Shown: positions 45,280 to 55,239, numbered from the stretch's first letter. The stretch is 64,000 bases of DNA from Desulfobulbaceae bacterium BRH_c16a (GCA_000961725.1 LADS01000025.1:1-64000), one strand, 5' to 3'. The notes: generated by a model not told the origin, from the sequence alone. A program made the numbers and translations.

Positions 45280-45626
45280 AGTTTATTATCAGGATATCGT
45301 GTCTCCAGATCGTGGGCAACCAACCGTACTTTCGGGAAAATCTGGTGGTAACGGCCGGTGCTGTGGGCATATCCTTCAGCTATTCTGTCCAACCACGCAG
45401 TAGCCATAAATAAATGAATTGAACTTATCGACAAAATTGCCCGTGTCTGGCCAGATTGTTGTCTTTACAACGGAGAGGCTGCGACGTCCGAAATAATTAG
45501 CATCATGTCATGAAAGACCGCCATAATCTCGTGGTATCAGCTGAACATCGGGCCGATGTTAGTGATACAAGGTCAGGTCAATTGAAATTCGTAAGGAATC
45601 CTTCCTCTTTAAAGAGGCAATAATTT
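45280..45626. other. Intergenic, no recognised gene
   Basis: About 350 bp. A minus-strand stretch (45480-45550) reads EIMAVFHDMMLIISDVAASP but has no start or family match; it may be another mobile-element scrap. AAAGAGGCAATAATTT before 45627 is the ribosome region of the next gene. Confidence 0.4.
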
Positions 45627-46385
45627 ATGCATATTCAATACGCTACTCGAAGCAAAATAGGTACAAGGCGAAGTAATAATGAAGATTGTTGTAGAATTGA
45701 GATAGGCGATCTGCGAAATGTATCCTCAGTAGACAATCGTATGCTCTTTGCTGTGGCAGATGGGATGGGTGGACATCCTTGCGGTGAAGTTGCCAGCATG
45801 ATGGCTTGTGGTGCTCTGGCTGGTTTTTTTGAGGCTCAAGGTAAGGTTTCGGGAAAGAAGCTTCAAAAAACTCTAGAGCAGAGTTTTTTTGATATTGATG
45901 AACAAATCAAACAATATACTCGGAAAAACCCAGCCTGTTTGCATATGGGAACTACCCTTTCAGTGATGATTATATTTGGCGAGCAAGCCGTAATCTCCCA
46001 TGTCGGCGACACTCGGATTTATTGCTTGAGAGATGAAAAACTTAAATTGCTGACAACTGATCACACTTTTGTCCAAGAGATGATGGAAAAAGGGGCATTG
46101 ACAGCTAAAATGGGAGAAACCTCCCCTTATCGAAATGTACTGACAAGGGTAATAGGTACAGAAGAACCTCTAGGGGGCGTCTCAAGCCAACTCCTGGATA
46201 TTATTACTGGTGATCGATTTCTGTTATCTTCTGACGGACTACACGATTCAGTATCGTTTCAAGATATTGAGTTAATGATGGGTGACGGAGATGATCCCGA
46301 AAAAACAGCGAAAGGGCTGATGTCGTGCGCGATTGCAAATGGTGGACGCGACGACATCACGTTAATTATTGTCCATACAGCCTGA
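45627..46385 (+). CDS. PP2C-family serine/threonine phosphatase
   Basis: 252 residues, all PP2C motifs present: RSNNEDCCRIEIGD, FAVADGMGGHPCGEVASMMA, MGTTLSVMIIF, ISHVGDTRIYCLRDEKLKLL, TTDHTFVQEMMEKG, FLLSSDGLHDSV and NGGRDDITLIIVHTA. The metal-binding aspartates are kept. Cytoplasmic, no membrane segment. It lies 70 bp before a Ser/Thr kinase gene and is the likely opposing enzyme. Confidence 0.93.
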   Translation: MHIQYATRSKIGTRRSNNEDCCRIEIGDLRNVSSVDNRMLFAVADGMGGHPCGEVASMMACGALAGFFEAQGKVSGKKLQKTLEQSFFDIDEQIKQYTRKNPACLHMGTTLSVMIIFGEQAVISHVGDTRIYCLRDEKLKLLTTDHTFVQEMMEKGALTAKMGETSPYRNVLTRVIGTEEPLGGVSSQLLDIITGDRFLLSSDGLHDSVSFQDIELMMGDGDDPEKTAKGLMSCAIANGGRDDITLIIVHTA

Positions 46386-46455
46386 AAAATAATACTTATG
46401 TTTTCTCTTTAAAGGATGTCGGCGCTCATCTCCAGTGCCAACGAGAGGAATAAAA

Positions 46456-48234
46456 ATGAATGATATAACATCGAACATACTGTTGCCGCCGGGAACTGTT
46501 TTGGGAGGGAACTATCAGATCATTCGCTTGATTGGAAAAGGTGGAATGGGCGCTGTTTATATGGCATATGATACATCGCTGGATCTCAAAGTGGCGATAA
46601 AGGTTATCTCATCAGTGGTCGGCCACATTCTGGAAACCTCTGAGTATGAGTCAGCGTTGAAACGTTTCCAAGCAGAAGCCAGAATTGTTGCCCAAATTGA
46701 TCATCCAAATGTCATCCGCATCTATGGTTTCAAGCAGGACACAATTGAGTATGACGGACAACCTTGCACAGTCGATTATCTCGTAATGGAACTTATGGCC
46801 GAGAGGACACTTCGTGACACCATGGACGAAAGCGGTTTCGAAACCGAAGAGGAGGTCAAGTCGTGGATCACAAAATTTATAATCCCTGTTCTGGAAGGAT
46901 TGGAAAAAGTCCATAAGAGTGGCATCGTACACAGGGACATTAAGCCGGAAAATATTTTCATGAAAGAAAATTCCGCTAAATTGGCAGATTTTGGACTTTC
47001 TATGGGCTCTGATTTTCCGTCAGTTACAGGGTCGATGATTGAAGTATTGGGAACCCTGGCATATATGGCACCAGAACAGTACAGTAATTTCAGTTTGGCT
47101 CGTGAGTCTGCTGATATCTTTGCCGTCGGCAGGATTCTTTTTGAAGCCGTAGAAGGAAAAATCACCGAAAAGATCACGCCGTTTAAACAGGTGCAATTGA
47201 CCGTTACCGCAACTTCAGAATATTACAAATCTCTCAATACTGTCATCATGGCGGCAACTGCTGAGAATCCAACAGAACGTATTGGATCCGTTCGAGAGTT
47301 GCGGGAGCGACTCAGAGACATCCGTGAATGTCCTTACAATGTATCCCCGGAACTAAAAGAAAGCATAGAACCTCGACGAGAAAGCATAGAACCTCGATGG
47401 CATGCTCAAGCCCTAAGGGTGTTTTTGATAATTGTGGTTCTCGGGCTTGGTGTACTGACATACAAATTATACGTCGACTCGAAGTCCATTGTTGTACCTG
47501 AGCCACAGCAAAATCTAGAGATACAACGAAGTACCAGTAACCAGCCCAAGTATGGTGTGTTGCCTAAAGGCCAGCAAGAGTCAATTCATGGTCTTGATAA
47601 TTCGATGTTGCGGCTCGTACCATCGGTGAAACTTGAACTAAATCGTCAAAACCCTTTTGGAGAGAAACAAATATCGCTGAATGCTTTCTATCTTTCAGAG
47701 AGTCCGGTTACCAATGAACAGTTTGTTGCTTTTTTGAACTCCAATATTGATAAACTAACCTATACCGATAGCGACGTTCTGTTGGACGACCATTTGGTTG
47801 TTAAATTAAGCGAAAAAATCCGAGGCTATAAACCAATAATCTTTGATGGAAATCGCTTTCTTGTCCAGCAACCGATGCACACCTCATGCGCCGTGTTGAT
47901 GGTGACTGGTTATGGGGCTGAGGCATATGCTCATTATTATGGATATCGACTTATTAAGGCACGAGAATGGTTTGCTCTTATGACTTCGAATAAAGTCGAG
48001 GCGGAAAAACGCTTACCACTGCCTACTCCCGTCATTAATTATCCCCAAGAAAACTTCGGCATACGGGGCATAAATCAGATAGCTGAATGGGGAAAATCTA
48101 AAGAAGGAGATTTTACAATCCTGGGCCAGACGGTATCCAGTATGGTAGGCAATGCAATTGTTGCAACGAAAGAGCCGAATAAATATTATACAGACACCAG
48201 TTTTCGAGTAGCAAAAGACGCCGTTCCCGATTGA
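46456..48234 (+). CDS. Ser/Thr protein kinase with C-terminal formylglycine-enzyme (FGE-sulfatase)-like domain
   Basis: 592 residues from ATG 46456 (GAGAGGAA). Hanks-type kinase: GKGGMGAVYMAYD, catalytic Lys in DLKVAIKVI, HRDIKPENIFM, ADFGLSMG, GTLAYMAPEQ. A membrane helix at about 318-336 (ALRVFLIIVVLGLGVLTYKL) separates it from an extracytoplasmic FGE-like domain: FYLSESPVTNEQFVAFLN, GAEAYAHYYGYRLIKAREWF, FGIRGINQIAEWG, SFRVA. The domain lacks obvious paired catalytic Cys, so it is probably a ligand-binding sensor rather than an enzyme. Confidence 0.9.
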   Translation: MNDITSNILLPPGTVLGGNYQIIRLIGKGGMGAVYMAYDTSLDLKVAIKVISSVVGHILETSEYESALKRFQAEARIVAQIDHPNVIRIYGFKQDTIEYDGQPCTVDYLVMELMAERTLRDTMDESGFETEEEVKSWITKFIIPVLEGLEKVHKSGIVHRDIKPENIFMKENSAKLADFGLSMGSDFPSVTGSMIEVLGTLAYMAPEQYSNFSLARESADIFAVGRILFEAVEGKITEKITPFKQVQLTVTATSEYYKSLNTVIMAATAENPTERIGSVRELRERLRDIRECPYNVSPELKESIEPRRESIEPRWHAQALRVFLIIVVLGLGVLTYKLYVDSKSIVVPEPQQNLEIQRSTSNQPKYGVLPKGQQESIHGLDNSMLRLVPSVKLELNRQNPFGEKQISLNAFYLSESPVTNEQFVAFLNSNIDKLTYTDSDVLLDDHLVVKLSEKIRGYKPIIFDGNRFLVQQPMHTSCAVLMVTGYGAEAYAHYYGYRLIKAREWFALMTSNKVEAEKRLPLPTPVINYPQENFGIRGINQIAEWGKSKEGDFTILGQTVSSMVGNAIVATKEPNKYYTDTSFRVAKDAVPD

Positions 48235-48284
48235 TTTTGCATCTTTATCGGAACCACTTCTCCATGCGAGAATGTTTTTTCCTA

Positions 48285-48587
48285 TCACATATGACCGCCC
48301 ATAGCGCCACCGCCGGAGCCGCTGTCACTGCCCATCCTGCCGCCATTATGAACCGGATTTCCTTTTTCTTCCATTCCCTTCCTTGAACCCATGTAATTCT
48401 GTCGCTCGGACGGTGTCATTTGATCAAGCCGATTATTCCATTCCGAACGAAATGCATCTTGTTCCGCTTGAGGAGCACTTTGCATGGTGCCCCGTAGATT
48501 GCTCAATTCGGCGAAAGATCTCTTTTGTCCATGGGATGCTGCAAGGAATTTTTGCGATCGCTGTACCGGTTGGCAAACCATTACCAT
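48285..48587 (-). CDS. Small protein with Gly/Met/His tail
   Basis: Up to 100 residues. C-terminal half: AELSNLRGTMQSAPQAEQDA, EWNNRLDQMTPSERQNYMGS and the tail GSGGGAMGGHM, like those at 14702 and 15036. No ribosome site or signal peptide is seen, and coding similarity could extend upstream to a TGA near 48630, so the N-terminus may be lost. Confidence 0.5.
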   Translation of the reverse strand: MVMVCQPVQRSQKFLAASHGQKRSFAELSNLRGTMQSAPQAEQDAFRSEWNNRLDQMTPSERQNYMGSRKGMEEKGNPVHNGGRMGSDSGSGGGAMGGHM

Positions 48588-48843
48588 CTCATGGCCATTG
48601 GCTGTATGAACAAATAGCGGTTGGTAAGATCATATAATCATCAATAGAGCATATGGTATGAGGTGGCAATACCTAGCAATATCTTTGACTGTATTTCCAT
48701 CACTGCCTATCATATAAAATGGAAGCCCTGCAAAGTGTAGACGCCTCATCAAAGGGGCGCCTCTGAAGAGATCTCTACCTTTTTCATGGAGACGGCACTC
48801 AAACCGTCTTCCTCTCTTACCCATTTATAAAGGAGCACTGATA

Positions 48844-49458
48844 ATGAGACAATTCACCCTACCCACTGTTTTGTTATTGATCCTCGCAGTTGCTCTTCCC
48901 GCCTACGCTGTGGAAGAGCACCATCCTGGCCCTGCAGATGCAGCAACAGGCCAACCAACCGAGGTGACACCAGCCCCGGCCATGCAGGCAGACCCGATGA
49001 AAATGGACGCTGCCATGATGCAGATGCAGGATACGCGGATGAAAATGCAGGCGGCCACGGATCCGGCCGAGAAAAAACGTCTCATGCGCATGCACATGCA
49101 GCAGATGCAGGAAGGAATGAAGATGATGGGCACAATGGGAATGATGGCTGGTCAGGATATGGGCAAGAAACCCATGGCTGGTCATGATATGAGCAAAATG
49201 CCCATGGGTGGACAGAACATGAAAAAGAAACCTATGGGTGCTCAGGAAATGAGTAAAATGCCGGCAAACGACCGGATGGCCATGATGGAAAAGAAAATGG
49301 CCATGATGGAAGGGATGATGGGGCCAGGCGGCATGATGGAGAAAATGATGAGACCGGACGGTATGATGGGCAAGATGGAAATGATGGAAAAAAAGATGTC
49401 GATGATGATGGAGATGATGAATGGCATGATGGTTCAACAGGAAATGATGATGAAATAA
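48844..49458 (+). CDS. Methionine-rich periplasmic protein
   Basis: 204 residues, AAAGGAG upstream. Signal peptide ends LPAYAVE. The mature chain is extremely rich in Met, Lys and Gln, with imperfect repeats of about 12 residues (GQDMGKKPMAGHDMSKMPMG) and a tail of MMEKKM units. Met-rich segments bind Cu(I)/Ag(I) in CusF, CopC and PcoA-type proteins; that chemistry is inferred here. No known family over the whole length. Confidence 0.75.
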   Translation: MRQFTLPTVLLLILAVALPAYAVEEHHPGPADAATGQPTEVTPAPAMQADPMKMDAAMMQMQDTRMKMQAATDPAEKKRLMRMHMQQMQEGMKMMGTMGMMAGQDMGKKPMAGHDMSKMPMGGQNMKKKPMGAQEMSKMPANDRMAMMEKKMAMMEGMMGPGGMMEKMMRPDGMMGKMEMMEKKMSMMMEMMNGMMVQQEMMMK

Positions 49459-50005
49459 CCCATATCCAGCTTGTCGGGAATCCGCCTGTGGACGGTTCCA
49501 TCATCAGGAACACTCTTGAGGAACATCCATGATACATTGTCAGGGGGAAACGGAGATTTCCGCTAACGCCGGGGTGATTGCCAACGACTGGGTGTGGCGG
49601 GATTGAAGCGAGATGGTTGATCTATCCTTTGAGGCAGGTTTGGCAATCCTCAACAAGAAAGTGGTATATTTCCGGTTCATGATCAGGTGCCTTTTCATGG
49701 CAGGCACCTTTCTTGTAACCGTTCACCGGGAAAGACTTACCTCACAACAACCGAGGAAAACTAAAGAGACGGGAAGCGTTCCAGAGTGTTGCTTGGCCTT
49801 GGTTATATTATTGTTTTTGTATTTGACAAGCAATGGGTGAAGGACAGCTTGCGGAAATTTTGGCGAAGTGATCGATGGAAAAATGCAAATCAATACGAAC
49901 AGCAAATGTGTCACAGGGCCGACCGAATAGGTTCTTCTGCCGGAAAGAAGAAAAATGCGAAATCGGAATCCTGACACAATTTGTAAATTAAAATGGAGGT
50001 TTTTC
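49459..50005 (+). other. Intergenic with a hairpin and a doubtful small frame
   Basis: A hairpin AGGTGCC/GGCACCT at 49685-49709 is followed by TTCTTG and could end the Met-rich gene transcript. GTAACCGTTCACCGG at 49714-49728 recurs elsewhere. A 62-residue frame (49786-49974; LLGLGYIIVFVFDKQWVKDS, then charged) might be a small membrane protein, but it lacks a ribosome site. Confidence 0.4.
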
Positions 50006-51178
50006 ATGCCGAACAAAAAAGTCAAAGTCGCTATCAACGGCTACGGGGTGATCGGCAAGCGTGTAGCTGATGCGGTCGTTTTGCAAGATGACATGGAACT
50101 GGCCGGAATCTGTGACATCATCCATGATTATCGGATCAGGGTTGCATTGGAAAAGGGCTATCGGGTGTTTGCTAGCACTTCCGACAAGCTTGACGAAATG
50201 AAAGCCGCCGGCATCCCTGTCGAGGGAGCGCTTGAATCTCTGCTGGGACAGGCCGACGTCGTTGTGGATTGTACGCCCAAGAAGGTAGCGGAAAAAAACC
50301 GGACTTTGTACGAGAAAACCGGGGTGAAGGCAATCTACGAAGGGGGCGAGAAACACGAAGTCGCCGGCTATTCTTTCGTCGCCCAGGCAAACTACGACGG
50401 AGCCATCGACAGGCAGAGCACGCGGGTGGTTTCCTGTAACACCACCGCACTGGTGCGGGTCCTGGGCGCTTTTCATCAGCGCGGCCTGATGAAGCGGGCC
50501 CGGACGGTCATTCTCCGTCGGGCGACTGATCCCTGGGAGAGCCATAAAGAGGGTATCATCAACACCGTGATCCCGGAAGCCAAAGTCCCCAGCCATCAGG
50601 GTCCGGATGCCAAAACGGTCATTCCCGAATTAAATCTCGTCACCATGGCGGGATCCGGTTCACACAATCTCAGCCACATCCATTTCACCATGATCGAGAC
50701 GACAAAGGCAACGAGCCTGGACGAAGTACGTGAAGTACTGACGCTTGCGCCGCGCATCGCTTTCATTCGCGCCCGGGACAATCTGGTGGCGCTGAACTCA
50801 GTGATTGAGTTGATGCGGGATTTGGGCCGGCCCAGGGCCGACATGTGGGAAGTCGCCGTCTGGGAAGACAGCATGGCGGTTGACAATGGCGAAATCTACC
50901 TAACCTACCAGGTACACAACGAGGCGATTACCATTCCAGAAAATATTGACGCGATCCGCGCATTGGCAGGTATCGAAAAAGACGGATCGCAATCTATAAA
51001 AAAAACGGACCAGTCTCTGGGGATTACCAACGACTTCCTTGCTGCCGGCAAAACAGTCGCATTTTCAGGGGCTTCGGATGAAAGAGAAAACTCGGCTGCA
51101 AGGGCTGTGCATGATGCCCACAAGAGATGCATGTGTGAAGGATTCAAAGGCGCTGAGGAGCCTGCCGAATGGGATTAG
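50006..51178 (+). CDS. Type II (archaeal-like) glyceraldehyde-3-phosphate dehydrogenase
   Basis: 390 residues from ATG 50006 (GGAGG nine bases upstream). Rossmann start KVKVAINGYGVIGKRVADAV, catalytic Cys144 in RVVSCNTTALVR, and class II signatures GSGSHNLSHIHFTMIE and DNLVALNSVIELMRDLGRPR. About 40 C-terminal residues (FLAAGKTVAFSGASDERENS) extend past the usual end. Type II enzymes use NAD(P) and are found mainly in archaea with scattered bacterial cases, often suggesting transfer. First gene of a three-gene sugar-phosphate cluster. Confidence 0.93.
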   Translation: MPNKKVKVAINGYGVIGKRVADAVVLQDDMELAGICDIIHDYRIRVALEKGYRVFASTSDKLDEMKAAGIPVEGALESLLGQADVVVDCTPKKVAEKNRTLYEKTGVKAIYEGGEKHEVAGYSFVAQANYDGAIDRQSTRVVSCNTTALVRVLGAFHQRGLMKRARTVILRRATDPWESHKEGIINTVIPEAKVPSHQGPDAKTVIPELNLVTMAGSGSHNLSHIHFTMIETTKATSLDEVREVLTLAPRIAFIRARDNLVALNSVIELMRDLGRPRADMWEVAVWEDSMAVDNGEIYLTYQVHNEAITIPENIDAIRALAGIEKDGSQSIKKTDQSLGITNDFLAAGKTVAFSGASDERENSAARAVHDAHKRCMCEGFKGAEEPAEWD

Positions 51179-51229
51179 CATGGCAGCAAATCGGATATCC
51201 GTGTAAGGCCACTGCAAAGGAGAGGCAAA

Positions 51230-52825
51230 ATGGCCTGTAAACCGCCTATCATAGATATCACCAGGGAAAAATACGATGCCGTCCTGTTCGACCTGGACGG
51301 GGTGGTTACGAAGACCGCAAAGGTGCACGCCGATTCCTGGAAGAGGCTCTTTGATGAATACCTCAAAAGCCGGGCAGCCGGCAAAGGTGAGTCATGGGAG
51401 CCTTTTGACATAGGCTCGGATTACAACACCTATGTCGACGGCAAGCCGCGCTATGACGGCGTCAAGAGCTTTCTGAAATCTCGCGGGATTGATCTGCCCT
51501 ACGGCAGCCCGGATGACCCGCCGAATGCAGAGACAATCTGTGGTCTCGGGAACCGGAAAAATCAGATATTTAACAAGCACCTGGAAACCCATGGCGTGGA
51601 AGCATATGAGACCGCCGTGGAATTTCTCCGCCGGTTGAAAGCAAAGGGCTTTCAGACGGCGGTGGTTTCTTCCAGCAAAAACTGACGGGCCGTGCTGAAG
51701 GCTGCCGGCATTGAGGATTTATTCGATGCCCGGGTCGACGGCGTCGTTTCAGAGCAGCTTGGCCTCAACGGCAAACCGGAGCCCGATACTTTCATGGAAG
51801 CCGCCCGGCGCGTCGGCGGCTCACCCCCAGACCGTATCGTAGTACTCGAAGATGCGATCTCCGGCGTGCAGGCCGGAAGGCGCGGGAATTTCGGCTGCGT
51901 CGTTGGCGTGGATCGAATCGGCCACGCCGAGGCCTTGAGAGCAAACGGGGCCGATATCGTGGTAAGCATACTTTCCGAGCTTACCGTGGAGGGAAAACTG
52001 CCCATATGGGAGCATGATATGGAGGTTATCCCCCCAGCACTTGGGTCCATGGACGATATCCGGAGACTGCTCACAGCAAAACGCCCCTTTGTTGCTCTGG
52101 ACTATGATGGGACCTTGACGCCGATTGTCGAATTGGCGATTCTATCCGCTCAAATGCACAGCACGGTAACAGCGCTTGCAAATCAGTGCATCGTGGCGGT
52201 AATCAGCGGTCGGGATCTGAGCGATGTCAAAGAGCTCGTGGGCATTGATAATCTATTCTATGCGGGCAGCCACGGCTTTGACATCTCCGGCCCCGCGGGT
52301 CGGCGCATTGCCTCCCAGCAGGGTGCTGATTTTCTGCCGGCTCTGGATCATGCGGAAGAATCGCTTCAGGCGTTGCTGGGCAAGGTTCCGGGGGCCCAGA
52401 TTGAACGGAAGAAGTTTTCCATCGCGGTGCACTACCGGAGGGTGGAAAAAAGCCGGGTTCAGGTGGTGGAGGAGGCGGTCGATCAGGTGCTGGCCGAACA
52501 CACCGGGCTTCGCAAAGGAACGGGAAAAAAAGTCTTTGAGCTGCAGCCTGAAATCGACTGGCACAAGGGAAAGGCGCTCTGCTGGTTGATGGATGCTTTG
52601 GACCTTGATCGGCCGGATATCCTTCCCATTTATATCGGCGACGACGTCACCGATGAAGATGCCTTCAGGGTGCTTCAAGCCGGCGGCATCGGTGTCGTTG
52701 TAAAAGACGATGATGCCGATGAGTCGCCACGGCGTACGACAGCCCGATACGCGCTGGATGACTGCCGAGAAGTCCAACAGTTTTTAGAAGCGCTCACTGA
52801 GACCCTTCAAGGAGAAAGCCAATGA
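51230..52825 (+). CDS. otsB-like: HAD (beta-phosphoglucomutase-like) / trehalose-6-phosphate phosphatase fusion with in-frame TGA (candidate selenocysteine)
   Basis: 531 codons if the TGA at 51683 (codon 152) is read. N-terminal HAD domain: AVLFDLDGVVTK (Asp21, Asp23), RYDGVKSFLKSRGI, TAVVSSSKN-[TGA]-RAVLKAAGI, GKPEPDTFMEAARR and VVLEDAISGVQAG. Relatives read SSSKNC or similar here, so the TGA takes the place of Cys. Both sides are in one frame. C-terminal OtsB domain: ALDYDGTLTP (near 288-297), AVISGRD, GDDVTDEDAF (470-479). HAD plus OtsB followed by GH65 is the domain order of mycobacterial OtsB1 (Rv2006). Overlaps the GH65 gene by 4 bp. The alternative is a nonsense mutation. Confidence 0.85.
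51683..51709 (+). promoter_or_regulatory. In-frame TGA with SECIS-like hairpin
   Basis: After the TGA, GCCG (51689-51692) pairs with CGGC (51706-51709), T51693 bulges, GCTG pairs with CTGC across one U-U, leaving loop AAGG. A bulged U below a small G-containing loop is the key feature of bacterial SECIS elements such as that of E. coli fdhF. The loop lies about 13 nt after the TGA, slightly closer than usual. Confidence 0.45.
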
Positions 52826-55239
52826 GCACCTGGTCGTTTGTATATGATGGATTCGATCCGGAAAACGAAGATTTGCGCGAAGCCTTGTGCACTCTCGGGA
52901 ACGGTTATTTTGCCACCCGAGGGGCCGCTGCGGAATCGGACGCCGATGATATTCATTATCCGGGGACCTACCTGGCGGGCGGATACAACCGGCTTAAAAC
53001 CGAGATAGCCGGCCGGGAGATCGAAAACGAAGACCTGGTGAACCTGCCCAACTGGCTCCCGCTCACCTTTCGCGTGGATGACGGGGAATGGTTCGACCCG
53101 ACAGCGGTTGAAATCCTCTCCTATCGCCAGGAACTGGATATGAAAAAGGGCTTGTTGTTGCGGTCAGCGCGTTTTCAAGACGAGAAAGGCCGCGTCACCA
53201 CGATGAAAAACCGCCGCCTGGTGCATATGGGCAATCCTCACTACGCAGCCCAGAAAACGACGGTGACCGCTGAAAACTGGTCGGGCCGGATCGAATTTCG
53301 ATCCGCGCTGGACGGCCGAGTGGTCAATGGCGGCGTGGATCGCTATAAAGCCTTTAACAGCAAGCATCTGGAGCCTTTGGGAAGCGAGGGGCTAAGCAAA
53401 GATGAGATGTACCTTGAGGTTCAAACCAATCAATCCAAAGTCTGGGTCTCCCAGGGCGCCAGAACCCGAATATTGAAAAACGGACAACTTTTGACCTTAA
53501 AACCGAACACGGCCCGCGAACCAGGTTATATCGCCCAGCATTTCACCGTGGAGGTCAAAGAAGGAGATAGGGTTTCCGTTGAAAAGGTTACAGCCCTTTT
53601 CACATCCAAAGACCGCGGGATATCCGACTGCAGCTTGGCTGGCCGCAAGGCGCTGGCAGAGGCCGGCTCTTTCGGGGACCTGTTCCAGAGTCATATGCTG
53701 GCCTGGGAACATCTGTGGCGGCGTTTTGAGATCAATTTTGAGCCGCACGACCCCGAAGAGGGAGACCGCACAGCCCGCATCGTTCACCTTTACATATTCC
53801 ACCTGCTCCAGACCTCGTCCTTGCACACGAAAGACCTGGACGTGGGGGTGCCTTCCAGGGGATGGCATGGAGAGGCCTACCGGGGCCATATCTTCTGGGA
53901 TGAGCTCTATATTTTCCCACTATTGAACTATCGGGTGCCCGAGGTGACCCGCGCGCTTCTCATGTACCGATATCGCCGGCTCGATGCGGCACGCCGGGCC
54001 GCAAGGGAGGCAGGTTACCGCGGTGCCATGTACCCCTGGCAAAGCGGCAGCAGCGGTCGGGAGGAAACCCAGCGGCTGCACTTAAACCCTAAATCCGGAC
54101 GCTGGCTTCCCGATAACTCCCATCTGCAACGCCACATAAACACTGCAATCGCCTATAACCTCTGGCAGTACTACCAGGTCACCGGGGACATGGAGTTTCT
54201 CTCCTTTTACGGGGCGGAGATGCTGCTTGAGATCGCGCGTTTCTGGGCGAGCGCGAGCACATATAATGTAGAGTTCGATCGATACGAAATCTTGGGCGTC
54301 ATGGGGCCTGACGAGTACCACGACGCTTACCCGGGTGCGGAGAAACCGGGTTTGAACAACAACGCTTACACGAACATCATGACCGCTTGGGTGTTGGGCC
54401 GCGCGCTGGAGCTGTTTGACATCCTGGACGAGGCCGTCTGCCGGGAGGTGTGTGAAAAAATCGGGCTCGGTGAGGATGAAAAGGCACTTTGGCGGGAGAT
54501 CAGCCGTAAGATGAAGGTCCCTTTTCATGGTGAGGGCATCATCAGCCAGTTTACAGGCTATGATCGGCTGAAAGAATTCGACTGGAAAAGCTACCGGAAA
54601 AAATATGGTGACATCCAGCGGCTGGACCGGATTCTGGAGGCTGAAGGCGATACACCGAACCGTTACAAGGTATCGAAACAGGCCGATGTGTTGATGCTCT
54701 TTTATCTCTTCTCTTCAGAAGAGTTGAAGGAGATTTTCGAGGCGCTCGGCTACCCCTTTGAACACGGCACCATCCCGAAAAACATCGATTACTATATCAA
54801 CCGCACCTCCCACGGCTCCACGCTGAGCCGGGTCGTTCATTCCTGGGTGCTGACCCGTTCGGACAGGCCGCGTTCGTGGAAGTTTTTCCTGAAGGCCTTG
54901 GAAAGCGACGTTGCGGACATTCAGGGTGGAACTACACCGGAAGGAATTCACTTGGGTGCCATGGCCGGCGCTGTGGACATCCTCGAGCGCGCCTACACAG
55001 GTCTTGTGGTCCGAAATGATGTGCTGTGGTTCAATCCGTTTCTACCGGAAGAAGTGGGCAGGCTGCACATGCACATCCGCTACCGCCGGCACTCACTGGA
55101 AATTGACATCACCAAAAGACTGTTGCGGATTAAAGCTCTGCCGTGCGCTGCCGGGCCGATCAAAATCGGCTTCAGGGATCAGGTTTTCGATCTCAAGATG
55201 GGGCAAGTTCAGGAATTCGAGATGGATGACCTCGGATAA
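52822..55239 (+). CDS. Glycoside hydrolase family 65 disaccharide phosphorylase (trehalose/kojibiose/maltose type)
   Basis: 805 residues, full length. N-terminal beta-sandwich with LREALCTLGNGYFATRGAAA; (alpha/alpha)6 barrel with HGEAYRGHIFWDELYIFPLL, YPWQSGSSGREET, and catalytic Glu498 in GVMGPDEYHDAYP; phosphate-site region RTSHGSTLSR and HLGAMAGAVDILERAYTG. Cleaves an alpha-linked disaccharide with phosphate to give beta-glucose-1-phosphate. Next to a HAD enzyme of the beta-phosphoglucomutase type, this would feed glucose-6-phosphate to glycolysis. The exact disaccharide cannot be told by eye. Confidence 0.92.
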   Translation: MSTWSFVYDGFDPENEDLREALCTLGNGYFATRGAAAESDADDIHYPGTYLAGGYNRLKTEIAGREIENEDLVNLPNWLPLTFRVDDGEWFDPTAVEILSYRQELDMKKGLLLRSARFQDEKGRVTTMKNRRLVHMGNPHYAAQKTTVTAENWSGRIEFRSALDGRVVNGGVDRYKAFNSKHLEPLGSEGLSKDEMYLEVQTNQSKVWVSQGARTRILKNGQLLTLKPNTAREPGYIAQHFTVEVKEGDRVSVEKVTALFTSKDRGISDCSLAGRKALAEAGSFGDLFQSHMLAWEHLWRRFEINFEPHDPEEGDRTARIVHLYIFHLLQTSSLHTKDLDVGVPSRGWHGEAYRGHIFWDELYIFPLLNYRVPEVTRALLMYRYRRLDAARRAAREAGYRGAMYPWQSGSSGREETQRLHLNPKSGRWLPDNSHLQRHINTAIAYNLWQYYQVTGDMEFLSFYGAEMLLEIARFWASASTYNVEFDRYEILGVMGPDEYHDAYPGAEKPGLNNNAYTNIMTAWVLGRALELFDILDEAVCREVCEKIGLGEDEKALWREISRKMKVPFHGEGIISQFTGYDRLKEFDWKSYRKKYGDIQRLDRILEAEGDTPNRYKVSKQADVLMLFYLFSSEELKEIFEALGYPFEHGTIPKNIDYYINRTSHGSTLSRVVHSWVLTRSDRPRSWKFFLKALESDVADIQGGTTPEGIHLGAMAGAVDILERAYTGLVVRNDVLWFNPFLPEEVGRLHMHIRYRRHSLEIDITKRLLRIKALPCAAGPIKIGFRDQVFDLKMGQVQEFEMDDLG

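Noticed and set aside
48670..48690. TGGCAATACCTAGCAA upstream of the Met-rich gene as a sigma-54 promoter
   Set aside because: Spacing is 9, not 10, between GG and GC.
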